From assembly GCA_017654935.2 (NCBI GenBank), contig CM065697.1, positions 46,895,763 to 46,959,762 of the forward strand: a DNA stretch of 64,000 bases, given 5' to 3'. Of the stretch, positions 1 through 14,559 are shown one piece after another. The stretch's first letter is position 1. The number at the start of each line of letters is the position of its first letter. The position numbers and the translations under genes are program-made. The notes beneath the pieces were generated by a model. It was given only the letters and a program-made list of their open reading frames with translations, did no database searches and had not been told where the DNA came from. This DNA comes from Phymorhynchus buccinoides. Lineage: Eukaryota > Mollusca > Gastropoda > Neogastropoda > Raphitomidae.

Positions 1-187
1 GGGTAAAAAGCGCATGGGCGGGTAAGAAGCCCACCCCAATTATCTCATGAAATTTTCAGTCAAATTTGCCCATGAGACGAATGCTAGACATTAACGCTCG
101 TCTCATGGGCAAAATGAGACCTTCATTTCATGAGATAATTGGGGTGGGCTTCTTACCCGCCCATGCGCTTTTTACCCCGTCTTCCCC
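1..187. repeat. Fold-back palindromic element, copy 1
   Basis: The segment is one long imperfect palindrome: the left arm begins GGGTAAAAAGCGCATGGGCG and the right arm ends with its complement followed by CCGTCTTCCCC. The arms meet around a short centre near 80-110. The left terminus is cut by the window edge. A second copy at 676-890 has its centre in opposite orientation. It has no coding capacity, and I infer a MITE-like or fold-back mobile element. Confidence 0.8.
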
Positions 188-675
188 TAGGTGACCTTCT
201 CAATGAATATGACTTGTGACAAATTGCTTAGTAGTTTGCGTCTCCATAAACTAAAACTAATCAAAAATAAATATGTAAGAGAATGGCTTTATTCTCAACG
301 GCAAAAACTCATCCGTCAGGGTGCCCCTTTAAGAAGCGTGTATAGGAACTTGTTGCAAGTGTACATTCAAGCCTAAAAGCTACACACACACACACACACA
401 CACACTCCTAACTTGATGCCAGAAACCTCGAACAAACGCCCCTACCCCAGTCTCTCCATTAGTCTTCATCCCCAATTATTTTTACCCCAGTAGTTAGGGA
501 TCTGTTTGTTCTGTCTTTGTTTGTCTTTTTGGTTGGGGCTTGGGCATTGCGGCCTTATGGAGTGTCTAGGGTCGGCTAGTTCCCAGCTTGCTGGGGGCGA
601 ACGTGAAAATTAGTAGCTGCCGGCAGCTCCCTGTAGTTTTCCCAGCCCAGAACTAGGTTTTTGTGGTGTTTAATA
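188..675. other. Non-coding segment between two fold-back copies
   Basis: There is no credible gene here; the 61-codon open frame at 191-376 has no recognisable features. Positions about 295-332 match one terminal inverted repeat of the TTAA-bounded element at 39795-40333 (CTCATCCGTCAGG, then CCTTTAA). A short AC microsatellite lies at about 383-406. The rest shows no family I recognise. Confidence 0.6.
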
Positions 676-890
676 GGGGAAGACGGGGTAAAAAAGCGCA
701 TGGGCGGGTAAGAAGCCCACCCCAATTATCTCATGAAATGAAGCAAATTTCAGTCTCAGTTTGCCCATGAGACGAGCGTTAATGTCTAGCATTCGTCTCA
801 CGGGCAAATTTGACTGAAATTTTCTTTATTTCATGAGATAATTGGGGTGGGCTTCTTACCCGCCCATGCGCTTTTTACCCCGTCTTCCCC
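676..890. repeat. Fold-back palindromic element, copy 2
   Basis: It begins GGGGAAGACGGGGTAAAA and ends with the complement CCCCGTCTTCCCC, with arms of about 90 bases that pair almost perfectly. The centre GACGAGCGTTAATGTCTAGC is the reverse complement of the centre of the copy at 1-187, so the two copies face each other across about 490 bases. Confidence 0.82.
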
Positions 891-1429
891 CTATACAAAA
901 AAATGTTCCCTTCACTTGATTTTTCCCCATTGATTCTAAGCCAATCTGATAGTTTGTATGTGTATTCACTTTCTCTTCCTCTCTCTTCTGAATCTTTTTC
1001 TATGGTCACCCCCTAAAGTGTGTACAATTACTTCTAGTTCTAGAAGTTGGTCACCACCACAGAAGAAGAGGTTAATGTGATAATACTGTGGTAGTACCAT
1101 ATAGCCGATGAGGTTTAACCGAGGCGTGGTTACCGCTACACCTATCTGTATTGTTAAAAAATCGGGACTTTACTGGAGTTGCACTGCCTCCGGGCATTGC
1201 CTCCAGTATTGTTCCCACCATCTTTGTATTTACAAATGTCCCATGATTTGTCTGTTCCAGACCGAGAGGACGTAAAGCACCATTTTCATTCATTCAAAGC
1301 AAACAAAGATCAACACAAATAAACAAACATAAAAATTAATACGATACCCTCCTGCTCTGGAGGTCCTGCTCTTCACCCCTCCTCTCCCACCCCCCCCCCC
1401 CCCCCCCCCCGACCGTCCCCTTTTCTCGG

Positions 1430-1960
1430 GAGGGAGTGGGGTGTCATCTAGTGGCGTCGTTCCCATGCTACTCATTCTGAGACCTATAACTAACAGCCAC
1501 TCTATGGAAATTGTCAGGCAGACACCACAGACAGAAACTGAAACACACACACAACACTAGTCCTTATCATGGAGCAGTCAGTGTCATCATGTCATGTAGA
1601 GGAAACCCCCAGAGGAGACACTGCGCTGCTGCTTAGTCACTTCACTGGAATTCAGTGGAGCCTGTTCTGGTGTTGTTGTTGTTGTTATACCCTGGCTAAA
1701 AGACTCCAGGGATCATCTGAACAGCCGAAGCACTTTAACACTATGGTACACATGCACCAGCTAGGGATGAGAACATTATGTGAGCGGTGACCGTTTTTGA
1801 TTACCCCGCCACGGTGTTGTGTCCTTGGGAAAGACACTTTACTCCTCTTTCCGCAGATATATTAAATTGGTCCTTAACATCAGTTGGGGAAAAAGTCCTT
1901 TGGGCGAAACTTAAAACCGAGGTGCGACGCGGTTGCACACACTTTAAAGCCCATTCCATT
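1430..1960. repeat. Dispersed repeat segments, two families
   Basis: Positions about 1440-1675 resemble 30535-30740 (shared words include GAGGAGACACTGC and GGAGCCTGTTC). Positions about 1689-1960 resemble 34577-34700 and 42392-42720 (shared ACCCTGGCTAAAAGACTCCA and GGGATGAGAACATTA). The copies are diverged and non-coding. A C homopolymer of about 20 lies near 1391-1410. The class is unknown; a SINE or LINE-tail origin is possible. Confidence 0.55.
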
Positions 1961-2039
1961 ATTCAGTAAGAGAAGGTCGGTGGGATGGATGACCTAATCA
2001 TCATAGTGTCCGTGTGTGTGTGTGTGTGTGTCTGTCTGT

Positions 2040-3020
2040 CTGAAGCACAAAACGGGCCTTATAACTCCGCCGTTTTTCGACCGAATCGCTTCAAATTTGC
2101 TGTGAGCCCTAACGGGGCGATGGCAACGGCAACCGAGGAGGCTGTGTCATTTGCGCGGTTTGGCAAATGCGCGAAACGCGTATCCACTGGCCTCTAGGAG
2201 CCCGTATCTCCAGTATTTCTCAACGGATTGCCTTCGAATTTGGAGGTAGATGACCGGGGACGGTGACTATCTGTGTGCCAAACCGGAAGTGAATCGATTA
2301 ATAAACGCGCGCGATATACGCCGCTTCACCTTTTCACAAATAACTCCGCCGTTTCTTAACCGAATCGCTTCAAATTTGCTGTCAGGCTTGCTGTGGCCGG
2401 GGAAAAGCCTGGCAGCAACATGGCAGAGAATCGGGAGAGCACGTCATCTCAGAGCAGCGCCAACGGGAAACAGGGCCTTTTAACTCTGCCGTTTCTTAAC
2501 CGAATCAGTTGCTTCAAATTTGTTGTACTCAGCGTTACCAGTACTTGGCGTTACCGTTACTAGGCGTTACCGTTACTAGGGAGAGTGCATCACTCTCAAA
2601 GCAGCGCCAACGGGAAACGGGGCCTTATAACTCCGCCTTTTCTTAACCGAATCGCTTCTTATATTAAAAGGCAAGGGGGTGTCCGTGTGTGTGTGTGTGT
2701 GTGTGTCTGTCTGAAACACAAAACGGGCCTTATAACTCCGCCGTTTTCTGACCGAATCGCTTCAAATTTGCTGTGAGCCCTAACCAAATTGCTTCAAATT
2801 TGCTGTCAGGCTTGCTGTGGCCGGGGAAACCCTGGCAGCAAATATGAAGAGAATCGGGAGAGCGCGTCACTCTCAGAGCAGCGCCAACGGGAAACGGGGC
2901 CTTATAACTCCGTTTCTTAACCGAATCACTTCAGATTTGCTGTGCTCAGCGTTACCAGTACTTGGCGTTACCGTTACTAGGTGTTACCGTTACTATAGGG
3001 AGAGCGAATCACTCTCAGAG
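2040..3020. repeat. Roughly 145-bp satellite-like array with GT leaders
   Basis: The phrases CCTTATAACTCCGCCGTTT, CGAATCGCTTCAAATTTGCTG and CAGCGTTACCAGTACTTGGC recur in the same order several times, at about 2058, 2340, 2477, 2622, 2729 and 2900. GT microsatellites (about 2015-2030, 2683-2706) precede two blocks. The array recurs at 8860-9430 with clearer 143-146 base spacing. It is non-coding; a Helitron-like or satellite origin is inference. Confidence 0.75.
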
Positions 3021-3678
<658 letters not shown>

Positions 3679-3688
3679 CCCTCCTCAT

Positions 3689-4241
3689 AAGGTCAGGTCA
3701 GGTAGTTAGGACATTAGGCCTCGCGGCCTCTTCACTGTCCTGTCATTTTTGTTTGAACTTTTGTACAGCTGAGGTTTTTATATTTTGTTTTTGGCAAATC
3801 TGCCTTTTAGTCATGCTCATATTGTAATTTTGATATGTTGGTGTATCCACCAAGGAGGTTTTTGAATTGTGCTAGATTCTGTGCTCGTTTAATATGTGCA
3901 AGAAGAGTATTCCAAAACTTTGTTACTCTGTTAGAAAAGAATTTGTTTCTAATATTAGTTCGGCTATACTGGGTTAGTATTTTTGAATCACTGTTACGGG
4001 TTCTTGAGTCAGTTGTTTGCTGGAACAAAGATTTATTAGTATTGTTATCACTGTGAACATTTTTGTATGTGTTTATCAGATCCCCACGAATTCTTCTATA
4101 TTTCAGAGATGGTAATTTCAACTTTCTTAGTCTGTGTTCGTAATCAAGGTGACTAACGCCTTTAATCAATTTTGTTGCTCGTTTTTGGACCCTTTCTAAT
4201 GCTGCTGATTGCCTTTTTAAAAACGGACTCCAGACCTGATT
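3689..4241 (-). mobile_element. 3' part of an older LINE, split by a later LINE
   Basis: The minus strand encodes the C-terminal tail of a non-LTR reverse transcriptase (at 3807-4169: HRLRKLKLPSLKYRRIRGDL, then FFSNRVTKFWNTL). It ends with a GACCT-type tail at about 3692-3703. Its 5' continuation lies at 7103-7463 on the same strand. The two parts join within the conserved LVRPHIEYGNQVW region, and the LINE at 4242-7102 sits exactly there. It is decayed and non-functional. Confidence 0.85.
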
Positions 4242-6965
4242 GCTATCACTGAGACCATTCCGAAAAATGTAAAAGAATTTGTACCATCGGAATACAGCTT
4301 AGACAATTATAACATGTTCCATAATGAAAGCCCCAGCCGTGGAGTAGCTTTGTTCTTCGACAAAACCTTACATGTACAAGAATGCACTACCCTAAACAAT
4401 AACACATTTCAAGAGGCAGTCTGGTGCCAATTCCAAGATAAAGAGAAAATTTTAGTTGGATGCATTTACAAAAGTCCCAATACCACTGAAGAAAACTTAC
4501 AAAAACTATATGAAATGTTAAGAGATGATGAAATAAAAAAATATGACAAAGTAATCATGGGTGATTTTAACTTCCCTAATATAAGATTGGATGGAAAGTG
4601 GACAAATGTAAAAGATAATGATTTTATTGAAATGTTAGGAGATGGTTTTATGTTCCAAATGGTGAACAAACCCACAAGGACAAGGGAAGGGCAAAAAGAA
4701 AATATTCTCGACTTAATCTTAGCAAATGATACTCAAATGATATCTGACATCATACATTCTAGTCCCATCGGTAAGAATGACCACCAAGTCTTAATTTTTT
4801 CCATGTACGCAAGGGTACATAATACAGAAAGATTAGAACAAACAGTAATATATAATATGAAAAAAGGAAATTTTGTACAAATGAGACAGGATTTTTTAAA
4901 TCACAGTTGGGACCACTTGTACGACATGAGTGTTGATGATTGTTGGCAGGTCATAAAAGATAAAATTCATTTCTCAATGGACAACAATATACCAAAAATA
5001 AAAGGTAATATTAAGAATAAAAAGAAAAAGTATAGACCCTATTGGATGTCACTGGGATTAAGAAAAAGTGTAAGAAAGAAGAACAGACTTTATAGAAGAT
5101 ACTTGGACAATGGTAAATCTAAAGCTAGTAAACGTTACCGAGATTACATAGAATTGAGAGATAGGAGCTCTAAGCAGATGAGGAGGGAGACAAAAGACCA
5201 TGCAAAACAAATAGCAAAAAACTGTAAGCTAAATCCCAAGCTGTTTTGGAAGTACATTAATTCTAAGCTCAAGTTATGTACTGGCGTCAGTTCACTTAAA
5301 GATAAACAGGGAGACATAGTCACAGCTGACCAGGATAAAGCTAACGTTTTGAATGATTATTTTGCTAGTGTTTTCACTAAAGAAAATACAGATTCCTTGC
5401 CTCAAATTAAAGATGAATCACCAGCTAACTGTACAGACATTGTTATTACAGTAGAAGCTATAAAGAATAAACTTAAGCACTTAGATGTGAACAAAGCCCA
5501 GGGGCCAGATAAGGTCCCAGCCAGAGTACTAAAAGAATTACATACAGAACTAGCACTTCCTTTAACAATTTTGTTCAATAAAAGTTTAGAATCAGGGGAA
5601 CTCCCAGTAGATTGGAAAACGGCAGAGGTTATAGCCATTTATAAAAAAGGAACAAGAACAGATCCGAGAAATTACAGGCCTGTGAGCCTCACATGTATAA
5701 CATGTAAAATTTTAGAACAGTTTGTTCGGGACGCAATTGTTAAACACATGACTGATTTTGATCTGTATACAGACTGCCAACATGGATTCAGGGCAGGGCG
5801 TTCTTGTATGACCCAGCTATTAGATGTGATGGACGATTTTACTAAACTGTTGGAAGACAAGGAGGCTTTCGATATTGTATACTTAGATTTTAGGAAGGCC
5901 TTTGATTCTGTTCCGCACGAAAGACTTCTCCTAAAACTACAGGCATATGGCATAACTGGGAACATACTAAGGTGGGTAAGACATTTCCTAAAAGGCAGAT
6001 CACAAAAGGTGCGGGTTGGGGCAAAACTATCATCTAATATTGACGTTTTAAGTGGCATTCCCCAGGGTAGTATCCTGGGGCCAATACTTTTTACAATTTT
6101 TATCAATGATCTCCCGGAGGAAATACAAAGTGTCTGTAAGATATTCGCAGACGATACCAAACTTTACAACTGTTCTAAACATTCAGACATAATACAAAAT
6201 GACATAGATAAACTTATAGAATGGTCAGAAAAGTAAAATCTCTATTTTAATGCAGGAAAGTGCAAAGTCATGCATGTGGGCTATGACAATCAAAATGAAA
6301 CTTATGAAATTTCCCACGGTTCAGCTAAACATGTTTTGGAAACCTGTTCAGATGAAAAAGACTTAGGAGTCATATTTGATTTTAAACTCAAATTTGATAA
6401 ACACATTACAACAGCAGTAAACAAGGCCAATAGAATATTGGGTTTAATTAGAAGAAGTTTTATGGAATTAAATACAGAAGTGTTTTTGAACCTATATAAA
6501 AGTTTAGTAAGACCTCATCTTGAGTATGGAAATCTAATTTGGAACCCTTTTCTTAAAAGACAATCTACACAAATTGAAAGGGTACAAAGGCGAGCAACCA
6601 AATTAATAAAATCAATACAAAATTTGGAATACGGGGACAGACTTCATAAGTTAAGTTTACCATCCTTAAAATTTAGAAGAGTAAGGGGAGATTTGATAAC
6701 TGTATATAAAATTTTGAATAACCCTGACAAAACTAACAAGCATTTGTTTCAATTGTCTAACGATTTGAGAACCCGTAACAGTGATCTAAAAATACTAACC
6801 CAATACAGTAGAACTAATATGAGAAAAAACTTCTTTTCTAATAGAGTCACCCAGCACTGGAACAATCTCCCTGCACAAACTAAACTTGCTTCCAACATTA
6901 ACCATTTCAAAAACCTCCTAGATAGTGACCCCAAAATTAATGTTTTTAAATACAATTATGATTAG
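4242..6965 (+). pseudogene. LINE endonuclease/reverse transcriptase, one in-frame stop
   Basis: One reading frame covers the remaining apurinic-like endonuclease and the whole reverse transcriptase. From the first ATG at 4314, the endonuclease motif GDFN is at residues 83-86 and the NDHQ catalytic histidine motif near 155-158. Reverse transcriptase block A is YLDFRKAFDSVP, block B is GIPQGSILGP, and the catalytic FADD is near residue 611. A single TAA at 6234-6236 interrupts the frame, which resumes unchanged (NLYFNAGKCK) and ends at 6963-6965 after a C-terminal domain with LYKSLVRPHLEYG and FFSNRVTQHWNNLP. The N-terminal endonuclease is missing. Known family role: target-primed reverse transcription. 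The copy is young but dead. Confidence 0.9.
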
Positions 6966-7102
6966 GACGACAATGCTAGTTCAAAAAGCGCCACAGCGGT
7001 GCCAATCTGATTAATGAACAAAACCACAATAACAAACAATCAAAAGATAGGGCACATCAAGAGGCCGCGAGGCCTGGCTACCCTGAAGATCTGACCTGAC
7101 CT
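4242..7102 (+). mobile_element. 5'-truncated LINE (Jockey/CR1-like) inserted in another LINE
   Basis: The unit starts inside the endonuclease region (AITETIPKN) and runs through the reverse transcriptase to a tail of TGACC repeats (7087-7108). The 9-base word GACCTGATT occurs at 4233-4241 and 7103-7111, flanking the unit as a target-site duplication, though its overlap with the tail repeat makes the exact right border ambiguous. Related 3' tails occur at 3689 (minus) and 43975-44163 (plus). A tail of short tandem repeats rather than poly-A favours a CR1/L2-type clade; this is inference. Confidence 0.88.
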
Positions 7103-7463
7103 GACCTGATTTCCATACTCTATATGAGGTCTGACCAAACTTTTATATAATTTTAAAAATACTATATTATCTAACCCAATAAAACTCCTTCTAATTAGGC
7201 CCAGCATTTTGTTGCCTTTACCAATAGCCGTGTTAATGTGGCTATCAAATGTTAATCCAGAGTCAGAGATGACTCTAAGATCCTTTTCCTCTTTGCAAGT
7301 TTTTAGAATATGTTTGTCGGTACCATGTGAGATTGTATAATTGCAACTTGGATTATTCTTTCCTAAATGCACCACCTTACATTTACTATCATTAAAATAC
7401 AAATTCCATTTCTCTGTCCAGTTTATTAGTTTGTCAATGTCATGTTGAATTGTTTTAGAATTT
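7103..7463 (-). mobile_element. 5' part of the older split LINE
   Basis: The minus strand at about 7130-7402 reads FNDSKCKVVHLGK, EEKDLRVISDSGLTFDSHI and LGLIRRSFIGLDNIVFLKLY, matching the same region of the inserted LINE (FNAGKCKVMHVG and following). It stops at the insertion point and resumes at 4241. It is 5'-truncated near 7463, where AT-rich sequence begins. Confidence 0.82.
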
Positions 7464-7689
7464 TTATTTTTATTTTTTTATATGGAGAATATGGAGAATA
7501 TGGATATATATAAAAAACACACCAGACAGACAGAGAGAGAGGTAGAGGCAGGTAGTAGGGAGATAGGGTGGAGGGTGGGGGTGGGGTGGGGTGTGCGCGC
7601 GCGTTGGGCCAGCAGGTTAGCAGGTTAGACAATGTGAAGTTAGACCAGCGACATACATACTGGTCTACTATTGCACACTTTCAATCATG

Positions 7690-8665
<976 letters not shown>

Positions 8666-8789
8666 GGCTATGAGATGTACTGATTATGTAGGCTACATTT
8701 TCAATGCATAATGTCTTTACTTTGTTACTCGACTTTTAACAATCTGTTAGGTGTGTAACGTGGGATCTTTAGTCATATAATAAAAAGGC

Positions 8790-8800
8790 AAGTGTGTGTC

Positions 8801-8854
<54 letters not shown>

Positions 8855-9430
8855 TGAAACACAAAACGGGCCTTATAACTCCGCCGTTTTTCGACCGAAT
8901 CGCATTCAAATTTGCTGTCAGGCTTGCTGTGGTCGGGGCAAAGCCTGGCAGCAGATTTGAAGAGAATCGGGAGAGCGCGTCACTCTCAGAGAAGCACCAA
9001 CAGGCAACAGGGCCTTATAACTCTGCCGTTTCTTAACCGAATCGCTTCAAATTTGCTGTACTCAGCGTTACCAGTACTTGGCGTTACTGTTACTAGGCGT
9101 TACCATTACTAGGGAGAGCGCATCACTCTCAGAGCAGCGCCAACGGGAAACGGGGCCTTATAACTCCACCTTTTCTTAACCGAATCGCTTCAACTGAATT
9201 TGCTGTACTCAGCGTTACCAGTACTTGGTGTTACCGTTTCTAGGCGTTACCGTTACTAGGGAGAGCGCGTCACTCTCAGAGCAGCGCCAACGGGAAACGG
9301 GGCTTTATAACTCCGCCGTTTCTTAACCGAATCGCTTCAAATTTGCTATTCTCAGCGTTACCAGTACTTGGCATTACCATTACTAGGCGTTACCGTTACT
9401 AGGCGTTACCGGTACTCGGCGTTGCGCTAG
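8790..9430. repeat. Roughly 145-bp satellite-like array, second locus
   Basis: A GT microsatellite (about 8803-8853) is followed by about four tandem units with CCTTATAACTC spaced 143-146 bases (about 8870, 9013, 9157, 9303). Each unit carries CGAATCGCTTCAA, GCGTTACCAGTACTTGG and GAGAGCGCGTCACTCTCAGA. Same family as 2040-3020. Each unit also contains repeated GGCGTTACCGTTACTA words. Confidence 0.8.
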
Positions 9431-10403
9431 TAGGATTTAAACGGACAAACTACTGTCTATTAATATGAACCGTAAGGAAACACACTAATCGCAAGAAATC
9501 ACGTACCTCAGTTGCTCCAGACAGTGCATGTATAAACAGGACAGAAAACACACTCACATATTGCCAGTAGCCTAAAGTACAGAAGGAAAAGTACAAGCAT
9601 TTGTTCTTGTCTGAAACTATTTTTTTCTGTTCTGAATCGAGAGGTAGGGATTTGTCTGAAAATATTTAGGGGTGTCAGGAGACATTGCTTAATAGTAGTC
9701 TCAGTGGGGAAAGAGCCCTATGGTAACCAGGGGGCAATTTCTTTTGAGGACAAATATATAAAACTGTGAAAAACTGTGAAAAAAGCTTATCTTCAAGCTT
9801 AAATCCCCATCTGAAATTTGTTTTTTTTATTTTTCTCTGAATTCAGAAAATTCTCTGAAGATTACCATGCCTGTTAGAACGGTTCTATTGTTGTATTTTC
9901 ACTATTCAATAGCAAAATACAAACATTGATCGAAAGATATCTCAGTCTCAATCTTTAGCAGATGATTGCTTACACTATTCCAAAAGACATCAGTGCGGCG
10001 GTAAGATGGCACAGGCCTCTGATTTAGATGATTGAGTTTGGATTTTTGTACTCTAATTTTTATTCTCAACAATAGTATATATTATTAACTGGGAAGAATA
10101 CCTGTGCATCTTTCTCTCTCTCTCTCCCTCTCTCCTCCACCCCCCTCCCTCTCTCTCAAACGCTATAAATGAGATCCACAACACTTTATGTCATGTCATT
10201 TTAGGTCATAGGCTTTATTATGGGCATGATCGTCATGCCAGCTTAGTGTGTCGAAGGAGTATATGTATAGGCTATACTCGATGGAAACCGAGAGTGCACT
10301 GAGAGTTGGAACAAAACTAAAGCTTTATTCTTATTCTATTCTTTTTATGATGTATACTGTCTGGATATCACTGATAAAAACATAAAAATACCCCCAAAGA
10401 AAC

Positions 10404-10408
<5 letters not shown>
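9431..10408. other. Non-coding; dispersed repeat near 9640-9880
   Basis: Positions about 9650-9810 match 34905-35040 in inverse orientation (shared AAAAAAGCTTATCTTCAAGCTTAA and GTCTCCTGA-type words), so they are a dispersed repeat. A short CT-rich tract lies near 10115-10155. No exon was recognised. Confidence 0.5.
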
Positions 10409-10488
<80 letters not shown>

Positions 10489-10680
10489 AACAGACATTTA
10501 TTTTCATCTCTAAAATAAAATTTTAATTAACCAGGGAACATGATATAAGCAAGTTACATCATGCTTTTTTCCACCCAGTCCTGGGGGAAAAATGAAATTT
10601 TAATTAACCAGGGAACATGATATAAGCAAGATACATCATGCTTTTTTCCACCCAGTCCTGGGGAAAAACAAGGAAAATCG
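10409..10680. repeat. (AG)n array plus 77-bp tandem duplication
   Basis: An AG tract at 10409-10486 is followed by two copies, 77 bases apart, of a unit beginning TTTTAATTAACCAGGGAACA and containing CCACCCAGTCCTGGGG. A single copy follows the AG array at 11749-11845 (about 11862-11935), so the AG tract and unit form one dispersed repeat. Confidence 0.82.
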
Positions 10681-12070
<1,390 letters not shown>

Positions 12071-12181
12071 AGAAAAAAAAGTCACATCGTGCAAACATAA
12101 AAACAGCAAAGGATAACACTCCTCATCATTATCAGTAATAGTAAGATAGTAATAAACAAATCAAGTTATATCATACAAAAG

Positions 12182-12183
<2 letters not shown>

Positions 12184-12255
<72 letters not shown>
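12184..12255. repeat. (GA)n microsatellite
   Basis: Pure GA dinucleotide tract of about 72 bases. Confidence 0.95.
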
Positions 12256-12257
<2 letters not shown>

Positions 12258-12589
12258 TGAATGTTAAAAAAACAAAACAAAACAAAAACCACTAAAGAAA
12301 ACGCATTTTTCAACCGTTTCTAACAAAGATCTGTGCAGGAAACAAGATTTATATATCCGTGTTCTCTTCTCTTTGAAATAAACAGCTTTATTTCAAAGAA
12401 TCTTCTGTTTTATCATCTTTATTTCAAAGAATGCAACAAAACGCAATTTTAATGTTGAGAAACAAAATAGGCCTACATTATTTTGATTCGTTTCATCACG
12501 GTTTCACGACGATGTTTATTTGACCTTCAGTCCCATGAGCGATTGCGGCACTGTTGTGTGCTTTGTAAAGCGTGTTACACTGCAGGGTT

Positions 12590-12690
12590 GCGCCTGTTGA
12601 TTGGTCGACATAATACATTAGGCGCGTTTTCTAGCCAATCAGCAAGCACCTTATACACGCACACGCGAGATGTGCTCCCACTCCGTGTCG
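12590..12690 (+). promoter_or_regulatory. Putative CCAAT-box promoter of the BTB gene
   Basis: Two CCAAT boxes in opposite orientations lie 35 bases apart: ATTGG at 12600-12604 and CCAAT at 12635-12639, in sequence richer in CpG than its AT-rich surroundings. Such boxes are the binding site of NF-Y. They sit just upstream of a transcribed-looking segment with a perfect splice donor at 12829. There is no clear TATA box. The start site is not determined; the promoter call rests on context. Confidence 0.5.
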
Positions 12691-12829
12691 CCATTGTGTG
12701 TCGGATGTTTTGTGCACAATTTGTAACATTTTTTTATCGAGCACACCAAAACAGTTGACTTTTTTGACTTGAAATCTATGGCTGCACTTTCACGGAAACT
12801 TCTTTGGATCGATGTAGCTGACACTTAAG
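12691..12829 (+). other. Candidate non-coding exon 1 (5' UTR) with short uORF
   Basis: The segment ends TTAAG followed by GTAAGTAATG, a near-ideal splice donor. No long open frame exists. A 16-codon upstream frame (12778-12828, MAALSRKLLWIDVADT) stops one base before the exon end. The next + strand coding exon begins at 23312 with seven untranslated bases before its ATG, so this is the likely first exon, leaving an intron 1 of about 10.5 kb. The 5' end is uncertain, and an extra UTR exon may exist. Confidence 0.5.
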
Positions 12830-13680
12830 GTAAGTAATGATTGAACTGAAGCAAAAAAGCGGACCTTTGTTGCAAGCTGGAAACTCGAAGTCTCAGGAAT
12901 GAGAGAGGAATGGAGATCGAGTTATCGGCTTTCGCCGCATTGTGATTGTCTGAAGTAGAAATATGTGACCGGGTGGAATCTAATAGGTATTGCGCAGTTA
13001 GGGTAGATTATTAATATACCTTGTGTCTCTTGCTTAAATGCGGCAGTGACATGCAACTTCACTTTTAAGGTCTAAAGGTATCCACAAACTGACAAAGAAA
13101 AAAAAAAAAACCAAATTCATTATTTACTATTTAGGCCAAGGCTTCTTCCTGTCGGGTTAAAATTCCTAGCTCGTTAAAATTCCTAGCTTCGATGGGTGAC
13201 TGAAAATTTCAGTACTGCGTGGCCCTGTATTTTTACCACTTAGTCTCCCCATACCATATTATCCTTCCAATTCCATGTAACCAACTATCAAACTAAAAGT
13301 AAAAGCAAGCTCATCTATTACTATTAGTATTAGGAAGAACCAACAAAATTTTCAAAAAAATCAAAAAAAAAAATCTTAATAAAATACTTCTGTAAGGTGT
13401 TTAATTAACATTGCAATTGAAACTATTATGAAATATGAAGAAATCAATTATAAAACAAAACAATTTAAGCAACACGAAACTGACGTTTTTGGTAACATTT
13501 TTAGAAAACGCGTCACTCCGAGGGCATAAGAAAACCAAAGACAATAATGCATTTATAATTATGGAACAATGTGTACTTTAATGTCCTCTTTGCATTCAAC
13601 AACTTTCAGTTTGATCAAGCTGTCCATCCATAATTTTTTTTTAATTTTTTACTCCAATTTAATTGTTAAAATTTCTCATT
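12830..13680. other. Intron 1, no recognised element
   Basis: AT-rich sequence with poly-A tracts and no long open frame. I see no exon or repeat that I can name. Confidence 0.5.
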
Positions 13681-13766
13681 TTAACCTATAATTAAGTATA
13701 AACACTGTTTCTTTCTTGGGGGCTCCACTGGATGGTCAGCATCTGCAGTAGAGACATCAGGGGTAT
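13681..13766 (-). CDS. Candidate last exon of a small minus-strand gene
   Basis: On the minus strand a good acceptor (TTTTTAATATTTCAG, ending at 13767) precedes an open frame of 28 codons that begins with two bases of a split codon and ends in TAA at 13681-13683. The peptide TPDVSTADADHPVEPPRKKQ carries a C-terminal PPRKK basic patch like a nuclear localisation signal. The phase-1 start agrees with candidate exons at 15180-15260 and 15478-15499. The gene would be nested antisense in intron 1. Family not recognised; support is splice geometry only. Confidence 0.35.
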
Positions 13767-14329
13767 CTGAAATATTAAAAAGAACATTTATATTTCACAT
13801 ATATATATATTAAAAACAACACCACATGAAGTGGAATACTGATCTAGCCTTGATCAAGGGAGACAACTACACATAACCATCAACACAGAACTGGCACCTG
13901 TATGAAGAAAAACAAGGCATACACCAAACAATGGAATCTGTTGTATTGAATTTAACTATGACAATAATGATAAAGAAAAATACTATTGGGTTTATCTAAG
14001 GTTGTGTAAATCATTAACAAGAATAATGAAAGAAAGATTGCTTTATTCTCCAACAATAAACGTTGAGTCATCAGTTTAAAAAAAAAAATCCCACTGTCTG
14101 TAATGTAAAAGGTAACAAGAATAAGTTAAGAATTTATACATTTTCAGACCGATTGTTCCAGATCCAAAGTATGTGCTATACCTTGAAAGGCTTACGTCAT
14201 GATTATGAATAAAATTCTCCTGATTAGAGTAATTTTAAATGGGACTTTGCCACTTGTTCGACTTAGTAGCAATAGTACATTAACAATAACAAAATAAAAA
14301 ATGTAAAATACTACACGTCATGACAGACA

Positions 14330-14559
14330 CAGGGCTCCCAATCATCCCGAAAAACAAGGGGTCCCAGGGACTCCTTCACTCACAAGTTACAGTAGAGAGG
14401 GTCCAAGAGGCGGGATAGAGGGTCCCACTCCCAGTGGCGTTACAAATGCCAAAAGAATTTTTCTAGTGCATCCCTGGGACCCCCAGCACATTCTTTTGGA
14501 GGGTCCTGTAGAATTTTAGTGCTTCATAGACCCCAAAATGGGGGTCCCTGGGAGCCCTG
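14330..14559. mobile_element. CAGGGCTCCCA MITE, copy 1
   Basis: Terminal inverted repeats CAGGGCTCCCA and TGGGAGCCCTG bound a 230-base non-coding element. Five further copies lie at 17446, 31417, 40966, 48775 and 55210. Flanks AGACA and GGACA are a near-match for a 5-base target duplication. Internal marker phrases are GTCCCAGGGACTCC and CATAGACCCC. Confidence 0.85.
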
